From Tetrastigma voinierianum (Eukaryota > Streptophyta > Magnoliopsida > Vitales > Vitaceae): a stretch of DNA of 64,000 nucleotides. The notes below the pieces were generated by a model, which was not told the origin of the DNA, made no database searches, and worked only from the letters and a program-made list of their open reading frames with translations. The DNA lies in contig JAEQBH010009492.1 of assembly GCA_016808115.1 (NCBI GenBank), forward strand, positions 40,086 to 104,085. Direction: 5' to 3'. Positions 21,275 to 32,689 of the stretch are shown one piece after another; within the stretch, counting starts at the first letter, position 1, and each line of letters begins with the position of its first letter. The translations under genes were made by a program, and so were the position numbers.

Positions 21275-21294
21275 CGTTCCCACCAGACGGTGTC
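21275..21294 (-). promoter_or_regulatory. Primer-binding site of element F (Tat type)
   Basis: One base inside the 5' LTR the minus strand reads TGACACCGTCTGGTGGGAAC, a near match to TGGCGCCGTCTGTGGGAAC as found after the LTR in Tat-lineage elements. Its place next to the LTR end supports the element boundaries. Confidence 0.8.
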
Positions 21295-21295
21295 A

Positions 21296-21905
21296 ATGAT
21301 GATGCTTTTTCAACGAAACTAAGCTTGAGCATCTTTGAGATTCTTTGGGCGGTCGTGACGCTCACGGGCGTTGGACTCCTCTGCAAAAACGAGAAATAAA
21401 AGGATCGGCGGGGGCTCGCCCGTTGCCTCTCCGATGCCTAAGTCAGTTCTTTCGGTGGAAGAGAAGATCAACTGCTTAGGGAATGAAGTTTTGTGCATAT
21501 GTCTGCGTACCTTTCACCGATGGGGTGGCCTGGTATTTATAATGGGTGATCATGATAATTTTCCTAGTTGGATGATGACACAGAATAATATATTTCCTTG
21601 TTGGAGGATGATACGATATTTCTCCATGGGAGTGAGATTTTTTCATGGCCCTTAAGTCAGCAATAAGGGATGATTGTGATAATAAGTGGAATAACCTACT
21701 TTCTGATTTGTGTGGAAATTGGGTGTTTTTTCCTCTATCACAGTTCCTTGGGCTGAGTCTTTTAAAGCGGCGAGTTTGGCCCTCGTTTTGGGCCTGCATT
21801 TGGGGGATACCATTAAGGGCCTATTACTAGTACTGGGCCCATTTTTAATCTCGATGTTTGGGCTTGCGTCTTGGGCCTGCGCGCCTATTATTTCAAACCC
21901 CATCA
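21296..21905 (-). repeat. 5' LTR of element F (610 bp)
   Basis: It starts TGATGGGGTTTGAAATAAT on the minus strand at 21905 and ends GCATCATCA at 21296. The minus-strand TATA box TATAAATA is at 21534-21541, with the transcribed leader towards the PBS. GTAGT follows at 21906, close to the GTATT at the far end. The plus-strand ORF at 21371 and its overlaps are by-products. Confidence 0.85.
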
Positions 21906-22911
21906 GTAGTCTTTTTTTTTCTTGAAATTTAACTTATTTTAGACATAACTAATTTATCTTATAAGTATTTACATGCATGTTGTAATAGAAAAACTATTAT
22001 TATTTTTTTACTATTAAGAGTATTTTTATCAAAATGAAGCTAAAAAGTAATAAAATATTAGATTTTCAAAATTGGCTTCTGAAAATCCCTTTTATTCAAA
22101 CAACCCAAACTTCAATGGCATGAAGGGAAAAAGAGATGAGGTGGTTTATAGTTTAGGAATTGATGTGGCACGAGGCTGAAGTTGATGGTACGTAGTTTAC
22201 ACACAAAAATAGGATATGGAAAGAAAAGGTTGACACCTAGAAGGTTAGTGTTCTTATGGGCTTATAAAAATAAAGAATAAGAAGAGGAGATGAACTCTAT
22301 TATGAGGAGGGAGAAGCAACAATGGCCGCTCTATTGAGAGCCACTAAAGATGAGTATTTCTTTGGCCTCTCGTCGATATAAATCCGATCTCGTTGACATT
22401 TCTTTGTTATGTTCTTCTCGTCTAGTTCATATCTGGTATTGTTTTAGTTGATTATGAAAATGAGGGGTGATTTTTGGTCATTCTTTGCTTGAAATCATCT
22501 CTTCACATCCTTTTTTTTTTCTTGTTTTATCTCATTTAAGTGGTATTTCCTTACAAATCTGGTGTTTATTTTTGTTTTTTCTTGTTTTTGTTGTTGTCTT
22601 TGTTGTGACGTGTGTTTGTGTCGTCTTTGTACAATGGCTTTGTTTCGTCGTCTTTGGTGCAGTGGGTTCTTTGTGTCAACATGTTTCTAGTGTGTGAGCA
22701 TTTAAAATGACCGCGGTATAGTCCCGATCAAACAAAGTCATCGATAAAGTCAGGATTAAGTCGATATATTAAGAACAAGTCATATTTATTCTAGTCACCA
22801 TATATTTTTCAAATGGGAATCATGTATTCTAGTCACCATAGATTTTTCAAACATGTAGGTGTGGATCCCATATTTTGGAGTCTTAGGAAGTTTTTTTCAT
22901 TGTGGGAGGCA

Positions 22912-22962
22912 ATCCCACATTGGAATGGGATAAGGAAGAGGGGCCTCCCTTTCCTTATAAAA
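22912..22962 (+). promoter_or_regulatory. snRNA-promoter-like USE and TATA pair
   Basis: ATCCCACATTG at 22912-22922 differs by one base from the plant snRNA upstream sequence element (RTCCCACATCG). TATAAAA begins at 22956, leaving a 33-bp gap, the spacing known for Pol II-type snRNA promoters in plants. No recognisable snRNA follows. The text downstream (GGGTGTCTCCCCCC and on) is not U1, U2, U4 or U5. Similar motif pairs also occur in repeats, so it may drive a retroelement transcript or nothing. Confidence 0.4.
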
Positions 22963-23564
22963 GGGTGTCTCCCCCCATTTGTTAGAAATAATGGAAGACC
23001 ATGGGCCTCTCTCCTAGCAAAGAGTGGGAGGCTCTAAGTGACCCTTAGTTAAATATTTTCAAATAAGTGGGGGAATAAATTGAGACATGGGTCTTTATAA
23101 TTTAGATTATACCAGTCCCTTAAGTTTAAATTTTTAAAAGAGCTCATAGGTGCTCCAGCTGGTGCAGAGACACAAGTGGTGCTAAAGTTTAAATTTTTAT
23201 TTTTATTTTAAATAAGATGGCCTTGGGGGCAATCTTGGCTTGTAGACAATCTTGGGAGGCAATCCCGATTTTGGAGGCAATCTCAGCTTGGGAGGTAGTA
23301 GCCCGAGTTAATCTTGTCTACAGTTAAGTTTCCTTGACTTTCTTTTTATTTATAACTTCTTCTTTTATATAGTTATTTTAATTAATAGTCTTGTATATAT
23401 ATTTAATTTATTATTATCTTTAATTAGTCATTTAATTTATAGTCTTATTATTTTATTTTCCTTATGAGTATATTGTTGTTTTTGTTTATTTAATTAAATT
23501 TGTTGATGACGTCTTTTATTATTTAGTAATTCAATTTATTTTTCTTAACCCATGAACCATCACC

Positions 23565-23940
23565 CATCCTTAATTTATTCCAATCCCCAAATTTTAAAAA
23601 TTCAAGTTCCAATTTTTTATTTATCAGTTTTTAAAATTCAAGTGTTCAAATTTTAAAATTCAAGTTCTCAATTTCTCGTTTTATAAAATCTAATTTTTCA
23701 GTTTTAAAATTTAAATTCTCCAAATCCCAATTTTCAAAATTTCAATTTTTCAATTTCAAAATTGCAAATTTCTAATTTCAAAATTTAAGTGTCATAATTT
23801 CAAAGGTGAAGTCCTCAGTTTGTAATTTCATTTTCAAGTTTCCAATTTCAAAAATCGAGGAGTGTCACAATTTCAAAATTCTAACTCACGATTTCTAATT
23901 TCAAAATTTTAAATTTCCAATTTCAAAAATGGGGAAAATG
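23565..23940. repeat. Degenerate AT-rich short repeat
   Basis: Variants of AATTTCAAAATTCAAGTTTCC recur roughly every 20-30 bp across the interval, on a background of A and T. Spacing is irregular, so it is a degenerate simple-type repeat, not a neat tandem array. Confidence 0.7.
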
Positions 23941-24497
23941 TGCAAAAACAAAAAAAAAAAAACCTAATATACTAGATATCCACTTACACAGAACTTTTTG
24001 CCTAAAACCCCCCAGCCCAGTTTTTCTCTCGTAACCCATTATTGACATAAACATTTAAAGTAGTGAATGGTGTTAAAATGATCGTTAAGTCTTTGTGGCG
24101 TCCGCATTGGTATGTAGTACCCCTTTCTCCTCTCTCTTCCCTCATCTCTTCTATCTCTTCTCTTCTCTTTCTCCCTCACCAGTTGGACACTGAGCTTATC
24201 TTCACCACTTTGGCGCATTTGAAACCCGATTTTTCTTTTTAACTCTTCATTTTTATTAAACTTTATTTTAGTTTTAAAATAAAATAAATAAAAATAAAGA
24301 AATTGTTTTTAAAATATAAATAAGTATTTATTATTTTAAATCTATTAAATATTTTATTTAAATTTTAAAATATACTAAATAAAAATTAGAAATTTATTTT
24401 TAAATATAAATAAAATATTCATTATTTAAAAAAATTGTCGGTTTAAGAACACTTTTTTTCTTCTTCTTGATTAGGAGTTTTCTTTCCCAATTTTTAT

Positions 24498-25203
24498 GGG
24501 CAATGGTTTAGAATCTGATCTCGGCGAGGAGGGACTTGAGTATCAGCACATCGATACCTGGTTCGTCTGACCTCCGGGGCATCAGCAGTGCAATGTAAAC
24601 TTGCAAAAAAGGGGGTGTCGACTGCCTCTCTGATGCTTAGGTCAGCAAAAGGATGGAGAAGAAGAAGAAGGAAGTTCGACAGTTGGGGTTGCATACCTTT
24701 CCCTCGGTGGGGAGTTCTTGTTTTATACTCCAATTTGTCTTTGATTTTAAGAAAGATAATCTCATCATTTTGGTGAAAAGATATCTCTTTCCTTATCAAA
24801 GACCAAATCTCCTTGATTATTGGAAAGATAATCTCATGACTTTGGAAATAAAATCTCTCCTTCCTTATAGAGAGACCAATTCTCCCTTGTTAAGGATTAA
24901 TGTTTTTTAGGCGTATCGGATTTGGATCTTGGGAGATTCGTGGATAAACATCCTATGTGTAATTTCCTCCTTAACATATTTATTTTTGTCTACCATCCCG
25001 TGTACGGTAGGACTGCTGATTAGGGGACTCGTGACCCCGGACGGGTTCTAGGATTGTACCTTATAGTCGGTTCTCGTGGCGGGTTTTTTAATATAATGGG
25101 GCGCTAGGCCGCTTTATATGAGCGGGCGGGAGGTGGGCTGCTTGCGGGCGGCTGGGCACCCAGTGATTAAACGGGTTTGGGTGAGGCCCGCGGTACTCAC
25201 AAT
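24498..25203 (-). repeat. 3' LTR of element G (about 700 bp)
   Basis: The minus strand starts TGTGAGTACCGCGGGCCTCA at 25203 and ends near 24498; the left end is estimated from alignment to F. A TATA box (minus TATAAAA, 24721-24727) sits where F has its own. The 85- to 101-residue ORFs across 24494-24910 are by-products of this LTR. Confidence 0.6.
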
Positions 25204-25216
25204 GCCCCCCTTTTTC
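25204..25216 (-). promoter_or_regulatory. Polypurine tract of element G
   Basis: The minus strand reads AAAAAGGGGGGCA directly before the LTR start TGTGAG. It is a typical plus-strand primer and marks the LTR boundary. Confidence 0.75.
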
Positions 25217-28200
25217 TTTGACTAGAGGATCATTCTCTTCTAGTCGGGGAAAAATACCGTGTTTCAGGACCCCAACGATGGAGAATTATATATGTTCCAA
25301 TGCGTCAATGACATGTGATGTCCTGATGGTGTATTCAATGCGTCTTTTGAAGTTTCACCTCTATATATATGGGCTTGAACCTCCGAAGTTTATGAAGTTA
25401 CCAATAGATTCCTCTTTTGTTACATAAAGCCTTTCTTCACTATTGTGATTTCTTCCCTCACTCGCGTCCATAGAATTTGTGAAGGTGGAGGTTATGGAGG
25501 AGAACTTTTAGAAGTCTCTAAAGTTATTCAACATTAATGGATATTGTGTGTTTGAAGATGGTGTCTATGTTAACCTATCAAGTGTCCTACACGGGAGGCC
25601 TAACTATGCCAACATCACATTTCCAGGGCTCTTTTCTTGGTCTTGCATAGATCGGCCGGAGGTCATGGCCAAGGGGCCTGATTATGATGTTGGCCTTCCT
25701 TTAGAAGTCCTATGTTAGGGCTAAGTGCATAGTAATTTGCCCTCTGAAATGCAATGGTCAAGGTGTGTGGTTGAGAGAAGGAGAGCCTTCGAGCAAAGCG
25801 TCTCTGGAGAGCCTTAAAAAAAAAACGTCTCTAGAAAGCCTTCAAGCAAAGCGTCTTTGAAGAGCCTTAAAGCGAAGCGTCTTAGACTCTTCTATTTTTT
25901 CGCCTTTTTTTTTTCTTCTTTTGATGATTAGTTTGGATGGTTGCCTGGAAGTATTTGTAATGGATTACATCAATGGTTATTTGGACGCCGTGGTTTTTGT
26001 TTTGTGTAACCAACGGTGCTTAATGGCGCACTTTAATAAGATTTGGTTTAGGCGTACTTGTGCACAGACATTCTTTATATGTCGATTTAGGGAGCGATCG
26101 TCCTTAGGATAAGCAGAAGCCACTAATTGAGGTGTGATTTGCGTTTGCGAGATTTCATTATTTGTATCCGCATGGCTAATTGGGCTTAGGCGGAGTCTTG
26201 AAGGCGCTGGGGCCCATCATCCCGAGGCGGGCCTAGGTCAGTAAAAGCTTTGAACTGCGATCAATAGATTCAAGGCGAGGTGATTTTATGTGTCCCTAGA
26301 GATGAAACATATTGTGATTATCATGCGTGGGGAGGAGGTGCACGTCTCTGATATTGCTGGCTAACACAGCCAGTTGCATTTAATGTGCTTATTTCGCCTT
26401 ACCTATATAGGGATAAAGGTGCGACGTTCATTTTCTTTGTTTATTCAGGAAAACTTTTGCCTAAAGAATAACTTCAAGTCGACCAGCCCTCTGCGATTTT
26501 GGTGAAGTTCTTTGAAGATTTTCAGACCATTTCAATCTCTTGGTAGTTTTTGTTTTCGATTTCGTTTACTTAGGGATTATTTTGAATGTGGCTTTTTGAT
26601 CGTCGGTAAAGTTCTGTGCGAACCGTGCATTTTGGGACATACCCATTCCTAGGTGCGTCCCAATAGTTTTCAGGAAGCTCCTCAATCTAAGGTGTTGGTC
26701 CTGCTTATTGTTTTGCCAAGAGATCCTCGCTTTGATCCCTATTCTTTGTTTGCCTGTAGAATGATGATGGTCGAAGAGACTTTTTGTCGAGGTTGGGCTT
26801 AGGAAGGGTCTACTAGGGAGTCAGCCTGTGCGGAAGTAGCCCAGTGTCTTCTATGTCCATGGAGGAGGAACTAAGGTCCTTATGTGCGGGTCTTGGCGGC
26901 ATTAGTTTAGAGTGTCGGGCCAGACGACTCGATCACTATAGGTTAGGCGAGATAATGTAAGTCCTACTTCTAACATAGTAGTTTGAATTTGTTGTTTCCG
27001 GTGTCGTGCGTTGGTGAAACAATTCTTACCTCACTGGGCTCCTCCGGAGTGCTTGTTCATTCGAATGTTTTAAGTTTAATGGAGTTTGTAGCGTGCTTCT
27101 TTCTCTATGGCCCCAGTTCTTTCTTTGGCGGATATATGTTTTGTCACCACACATTGAAGCTAGGGACCGGGGGTCCACTTGCTCTATGTTAGCCCCTGAG
27201 TCCCGACTACAATTTATGTCAGACTCCCTAACTCTCCCGAGACGAGAGGTAAAGGGGGTTGTATCTGGATGGGCAGATATTACAGGGGCCTTCGGCTATT
27301 AGAGGCTCCCTTTTGATGTGAACCAATCTCTCACATTCCCAGGTTGGTCTTAGTTCGGTTGAAAATCATGTTTTTCTAGATAATTCATGTTTTTGACACA
27401 TATTTGTTTTCCCAATGCTATCCAAGTAAGCGCAGACAAGGCTGGCTAGTCAACTGGATATAGAAGGCTGGCCTAGAGAACATTAGACGACTACTGGAGA
27501 TAACAAAGGCAAAGTTCAATCATAAGCTTCTATTGACGGTGGGGAACTTGCGAGAGATGGCCACTTGTGCTTTTCCTTACATCATCACCGTCGTTCCCCG
27601 CTCATTTCTCGTAGAGCTCATTGAGGGAGAGCACTTTTTTCTTGTCGACCTTTGTAAGTCGGCAGAAGTAGCTCTTCTTGTGCGATTCTTTGCTCACGGG
27701 AAGATTAAAGCGGAGGCAGCTACCCTGAGAGACCTTAGTGATGTTTGTCTAGGTCATCAACTCGTAAAGTTTGGGGCCTACCTCTCGGCCTGAAAAGAAG
27801 GAACAAAATAAGAAGCAGGCCTAGTAAATTAAAATAGTCGACTTCGGATTGGAAGGCTTCGTGGATTGGGAGAGCATGCTTGCTAGTGAGTCTACCAAGG
27901 AAGAGGAGATGTCTATGATTGCCATAGGGTTTGCTACACGTATGTAGAAGCAGATTGCGAACTTGGAGGATGTCACAGACCCACATCGGTGGGGAAGCGT
28001 CAAGGTGGTCTTGTGGCCAAATGAAGAAGCCCAAAGACTAGGCAATAATTCTAATGGACTCCCAGGCCAGGCCACTAGTGATCGGTCGGTTTCGAGTCAC
28101 CTAATGGGTTTGGCGGCGCACCTTTGGAGGAGGATCCTTGTTGAGGGCCTTGTTGGCTGGCCCGAAGTGGGAGGTCCCCTTCGGGGTAGTTCTTTATCAG

Positions 28201-29375
28201 CTACCCTCGCTAGGCACATGGAAATACTCCGTACCCTAAAGTAGGAAAAGGTCGCCCGACCATTTCTTTCTTGATACGTCGTTCCTCGTTATAAGGAGGA
28301 TCCACTCCTCGAGGCATGGTCCACGATCTAGAGGGTGCTCAGGAGATCATTCACCGTTGGAGCCCCTTTAACCAGGCGGAGCCTTTAGTTGCGCATATGC
28401 GCGACCTCTATCCTAACTACTTCCAAGTAATGGTGGCGGCTCGCGCAGAGTAGTATTCTATCATGTTCCTTGTCTATATGGATAAGGAGGCTTTCCAGTC
28501 AGTGGCCAAGGACGGGATGTTCATTCGCAACCATGATTTTCACCGATCAGCCTAACTGGTAAGTGCTGCTTTACTTAGCTACTATTTTTGTTCAGTAATT
28601 TCGTTCTAACTTCTACTTTGTAGGCTATGACTGACCATTCGAATATGGCTGCCGGTATAGGGATTTCGATCCCAGTAGATGATCTTTAGGAAGCTACGAC
28701 TTTATGCTCGTCGGCCCGTATCCAACGTCGGGCCTTGGGCGCTTCTTTCAGCCAAGCGGGACTCTAAGTTGAAACGTTTGAAGCAAGAAGCCAAAGATGG
28801 TGCGGAGAAGATTGAATGGGCGGAGAAAGAAAGGGACTAGGCCAAGCAAGATCCTAAGGTGGCTCGTTTGGAAGCTATAGTGACAACGAAAGCGAGGGAG
28901 CGAGGCACAGCGAGAGATAACACTGAGTGCGAGATGCCTTGCTTGCTTGGCGGTTGCGGAGGAAAAAGTGCACGGGTTAGAGGGTAAAGTTGCTTGTCTG
29001 ACGATTGAGCGAACGTCGATCTTATTGGATCTTGAGGCATCGGGGGGGATGGGGTGTATGCTCTCTTCGTTCTCGAGAGGCGGAGCAGAGACCAGAAACC
29101 ATGGTGGAAGGCTACCCGGAAAGCCACAGGAGTAGATTTCGCTTATGGCTACGAGAGAAGATGTGCATTCAAACATATGGCATCGCGTGGTGGCCAGGCC
29201 AAAAGGATTCTGGATGGCATGCCTAACTCTACCGACCCACTTCCTCTAGAGTTTTTTGCGAATCTAGGGTGCCCCCCGGCCCCAACAGTAGACGAAGCCA
29301 AGGTTGTAGAGGTACATTTTGTTGAAAAGACGAAGGACTCGGTGGAGGGCGTCGTCGCAGAGGAGCAAGGTTGAC
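25217..29375 (+). pseudogene. Antisense additional ORF region of element G, degenerate
   Basis: Plus-strand coding traces run opposite to the direction of G. In order: TPTMENYICSNAS (about 25280), PRSFLVELIEGEHFFLVDLC (about 27595), a coiled-coil-like segment with KRLKQEAKDGAEKIEWAEKE (about 28770-28830, stop after it) and EEKVHGLEGKVACLTIERTS (about 28953-29012), and an acidic tail with PPAPTVDEAKVVEVHF (about 29275-29320). Coiled coil followed by an acidic, proline-containing end is also seen in the antisense region of F. I do not recognise the protein family. Stops and frameshifts throughout make it a pseudogene. Confidence 0.5.
26403..26420 (+). promoter_or_regulatory. Putative antisense promoter TATA box of element G
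   Basis: CTATATAGGGATAAAGG lies ahead of a TTCATTTTCTTTG leader, much like the TTATAAAAGG arrangement at 13951 in F. The call is by motif and position only. Confidence 0.35.
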
Positions 29376-29587
29376 TTTTTCCCTTATTAATTTTGGTTAT
29401 TTTAGGAGATTTTTGTAAGGGGTGCTATTTTGCCACCAAAATGCATATTATTCCTTGCAATCTTTGGCATTTTTTAGCATATTTTAATGAGATACGGAGG
29501 TGCCAATAGAATGTGAGTCATTGTTGATGAAAATCCCTATATGGCTACAACCATGTCTAGGCTCCCCTTTTCTTTTATTTTGAAAAT

Positions 29588-29850
29588 GTCGGCAGGACAA
29601 CAACCATATATGGACTTTTGGAATGCAGCCCAGTTTAACAATATATGTTTAGAATGTTTGAAGGATAAGCATTACTATCACGGACTTTTAAGAATGCAGC
29701 GGGACCAGCAAACCATATCTAGACTTTTAGAATTCCAGTAGGACAACAACCATATCTGGACTTTTAGAATGCCAGCAGAACAACAACCATATCTAGACTT
29801 TTAGATTGTCAGCAAAACAACAACCATATATGGAATTTTAGAATGAAGCA
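29588..29850. repeat. Minisatellite, about 37-bp units, about 6 copies
   Basis: The unit GCAGGACAACAACCATATCT followed by GGACTTTTAGAATGCCA repeats, most cleanly at about 29699, 29735, 29772 and 29809. Earlier units (29590-29698) carry an insertion. It sits past the antisense ORF, at the same place as the 15985-16540 minisatellite of F. Confidence 0.85.
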
Positions 29851-29869
29851 ACTGTAGGTTTTAAGAGGA

Positions 29870-31898
29870 AATGTGTAAAGGATAATCTTTTATTGATGAT
29901 AATCCCCTCAAATCCACATTTCTCTTTTTTTCTTTACATTTTTAGTTACTTTAATTTTTTATTTTTTTAACTATTGGGATGAAAATTCCAGTAGTGTTTT
30001 AACTCATTTGTTAGAATTTTCAAAATAAAACTAAGTTGAAGCCGACATGTTGTCATGACTAGTTTGCTAGAAGCAGACTATATCGAGGGCGACATACTAA
30101 TGTCGATGTCAGAGAAATTCTTCAGGTTTATATTATTCAAGAAATTAGTCGTGACTAGAAAGGGGAGTTCGAGTTTTCCCAACTCTCTCTATTACCCCTT
30201 TTACTAAACTTCTTCCTTTTGCTCATTGCTAGACATTTAGTACAATGTTCATCTCAAAGTTTGGGGGTGCTTATTTTTGGTTAGTTTATCATGTACACCA
30301 CAGCATGTTACTTTACCTTGATAACTGAGGATGAAATTTTCTAGTGCTTTTATGGATAATGACTTTGTTTGATGTTTTCAACTTACATTTTAGTTATGGT
30401 TTATTTTGTTAGTTAAGAGTTTTTGGAGTTAATTATGATTTGCTTGGAGCGGAGTTGTAAAGTCAATGAAGATCATAATTGAACCCTTGAGTTATAGATA
30501 GATATTCAAGATAATAGGATTTAATGCTTAATGATTTATCTCTCGAATAGGCTATTTAGTCATTGGTTTCTCAAAATCTATACACTTGGTCACTAAGTAC
30601 CCTTGAAAAGCACTTTTGTCTTAGATTAGAGAAAGTTTATGAGAATCTATCTATCTTTGATCTCCATAGGTTCTAGAACTTGTTCTATTATCGCTTGAGG
30701 TGAAATCCTAGGCAACACAACAATTGAGAAATGATATAGGCCATCCTTGGAAAGATTGTGCCTTCAAGCTAACCCTATTAATATGCATATGCATATTCCT
30801 CTAGTACCAGAATATTGAGCCTTAAGAGCTAAAATTCTGTTTTATAAAAATAAGTTTGAATCAATAACCTTCCTATACATCACTACCCCTCGAGTAAGAA
30901 GAACCCAATTCGCCCATAACATGAGGATTTGAATAATTTTTTTTAAATGAATTAAGTTGAAAATCAAAATAGGTTGGTAAAAAGGAAGAAGAAAAAGAAA
31001 AAGAAAAACATAAAAATGTAAAATGAAAACGAAGTAAAAAGTCAAGAAAGAGTGAGTCTAGCCTCGTAGCCTTCTTTCCCGAGAGTAAGTAAATCTAGGG
31101 GTGTCTTATTTTTGGTACCACTAAGGCAATGAATTACAGGAGCTACTAATTTAAAGCTCGCTAAGAATTGGTAGAAAGCTTAAGGGGGTTTTGACATTGC
31201 ACTACTCTAATAACCTTGTCTTGGAGAAAAAGGCTTCTTAGTATTTGTTGAAAGAATGCAGAATTTGTGCAGAAAGGTGATATGGGGAGTATGGAAGGAT
31301 GCACCTAAATAGATTTTGGGGAGCTTGAGAGTGTCACTATGCGATGGTAGAATCGGGGATGGGAGTAGAGAATTTTGTCAATGCAAAAAAAATATGTATG
31401 TTTGGGTAACTTTTAGCCTAAAATGACTACTCAACTACCCCTTACCCAAGCCTTACATCACAATCCTATAAAGACCTACTTGATCTTGAGAGTTGTGTGT
31501 GCCTACATTAGTGGAGAGTGATAAGAAAACAAGCCTATGAAACCTAAATATATTATTTTAGGAGATCTGCGTATTTATATCAACTGTCATAAACTCATCT
31601 AGCTTGAAAATTGATTGGATAAGGGAAGACCACACACACACACAAGTGAGAACCATGGTCTAAATTTGTCTATTATGAGATTAATTCACTATTAAAATAA
31701 ATAAATTATCTTGATCATATTCTCCATATTCTTAGTAAGGTTAATTCTGTAGACACATATCACATACCCCTTGGCAAGCTTGATTACTCCGTTTTGGTTA
31801 AATAAAAAGGGTGAAAACTTTCAGTTTTCATATGTCGCAACAAAGATTTAGCTTCTATGTTTGACCCTTTGTCCATTGAAGCTGCGTGGCTTTGTCTT
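29870..31898 (+). other. Athila-like 3' non-coding region of element H
   Basis: There is no coding domain. The text matches the region ahead of the 3' LTR of element E at about 57300-58400: shared stretches include the purine-rich GAAAAAGAAAAAG, GTCTAGCCTCGTAGCCTTC (E: GTCTTGTAGCCTTC), GGTAGAAAGCTTAA and the phrase GGCCATCCTTGG near 30740. This supports an Athila-like element whose coding part is missing to the left. The 67-residue minus ORF at 30842 is a by-product of the A-rich tract. Confidence 0.55.
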
Positions 31899-32600
31899 TG
31901 ATGAGTGTAAAACTCATTTGTGTTTTGAGTTCCTTTCACATGCTATTTTGAGTATTTTATATGCATATTCATTTAAAACACATAAAATTTCCTCTAAACT
32001 TGGTTTTTCAGGATTTTTGATGGAAAGCAAGTGATTTAGTAAGAAAATATGCAAGCATAGTTAAAAGGAGTTAGCAGGATGTCTCACAGCACATCACTGG
32101 GAAGATGAATTTTTATGTATCATTGGGAGCATCAAAAGGTTCAGCTCCACTCATGGTTGTATTCTACATTCAAAGAGATTTTCAACGACACCTCATACAC
32201 AAATCCATTAAAATGAAGAAGTTATGGTCTCAACAAGTTGGAGAAGAAAAACAAGTCGTTGAGCACAAACTATGTCGCGACATTTTAGATTATGTTGCGA
32301 CAAAGCCAGAAACTTTGTTGTGACAAACCCAGATTATGTCACAAAAAAGCTAGAAGACAACTTTGTTGCGACAAAGTTTTTATTATGCGATAAAGCCCAG
32401 AAGACAAACCAAGACAAACTTTGTTGCAACAAAGTTTTACTTTTTCGCAACTTTGTTTAGCTAAAACCTTGTTGCGACAAAATTTTATTATGTCGCGACA
32501 TTGTGTTGGGCATCCAAAATGTTGATGTCGCGACTCAAAAATGTTGATGTCGTGAATCTATAATGCTGATGTCATGATGTTTGCCTTTTGTTAAATATAG
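31899..32600 (+). repeat. 5' part of a plus-strand Athila-like LTR (element H)
   Basis: It starts TGATGAGTGTAAAACTCATT and follows the solo LTR at 7690 closely for about 360 bp. A motif array (32270-32580) then carries GTCGCGAC three times and many variants. Near 32600 the text runs into the end of the minus-strand LTR of element C, so only about 700 bp of this LTR remain. No clear PPT is seen ahead of it. Confidence 0.65.
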
Positions 32601-32689
32601 ACTAAAACCCCTCAATTTAACACTTATACAGGAGCCTTACAATTTTCTTGTAACTATGTCAAATTGGAATGGAGTTGCATAAAAATGAT

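Larger units (their letters stand above)
12471..21905 (-). mobile_element. Element F: full-length Tat-lineage Ty3/gypsy retrotransposon
   Basis: This element of 9,435 bp is bounded by two LTRs (610 and 615 bp) with near-matching flanks. On the minus strand the order is 5' LTR (21905-21296), PBS, gag, zinc knuckle, protease, RT, RNase H, a long non-coding 3' part with a minisatellite and an oppositely oriented ORF region, PPT and 3' LTR (13085-12471). The PBS type, the gag-pol motifs and the extra antisense ORF all point to the Tat lineage (Retand/Grande type). Integrase could not be recognised. Multiple stops and frameshifts show it is dead. Confidence 0.85.
21911..24497. other. Unassigned AT-rich spacer between elements F and G
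   Basis: No coding domain is recognisable. It holds a 27-bp direct repeat (TATTCTAGTCACCATA..TTTTTCAAA at about 22788 and 22827), an snRNA-promoter-like motif pair (22912-22962), three GGAGGCAATC-type repeats (22907, 23251-23290), a degenerate AT-rich repeat (23565-23940), a pyrimidine-rich tract (24127-24180) and an AT-rich block with near-palindromic stretches (24235-24440). The 76-residue ORF at 22467 reflects a T-rich run and is not a gene. Confidence 0.5.
24498..29860 (-). mobile_element. Element G: 3' part of a second Tat-type retrotransposon
   Basis: G repeats the 3' layout of element F: a minus-strand LTR (24498-25203), PPT, a plus-strand antisense ORF region (25217-29375), then a minisatellite (29588-29850). 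Gag-pol and the 5' LTR are absent. To the right the sequence changes to an Athila-like 3' region. The LTR shares GCCTCTCTGATGCTTAGGTC and CATACCTTTCC..CGGTGGGG with the F LTR but is otherwise diverged, so G is a related, not identical, family. Confidence 0.65.

Noticed and set aside
22467..22697. 76-residue membrane-like ORF
   Set aside because: It is a T/G-rich run read as Phe, Val and Leu, with no start context, no family and no neighbouring gene.
22985..23040. snRNA gene downstream of the USE/TATA pair
   Set aside because: The sequence does not match the start or the Sm-site pattern of the spliceosomal RNAs I know, so only the promoter-like motifs are reported.
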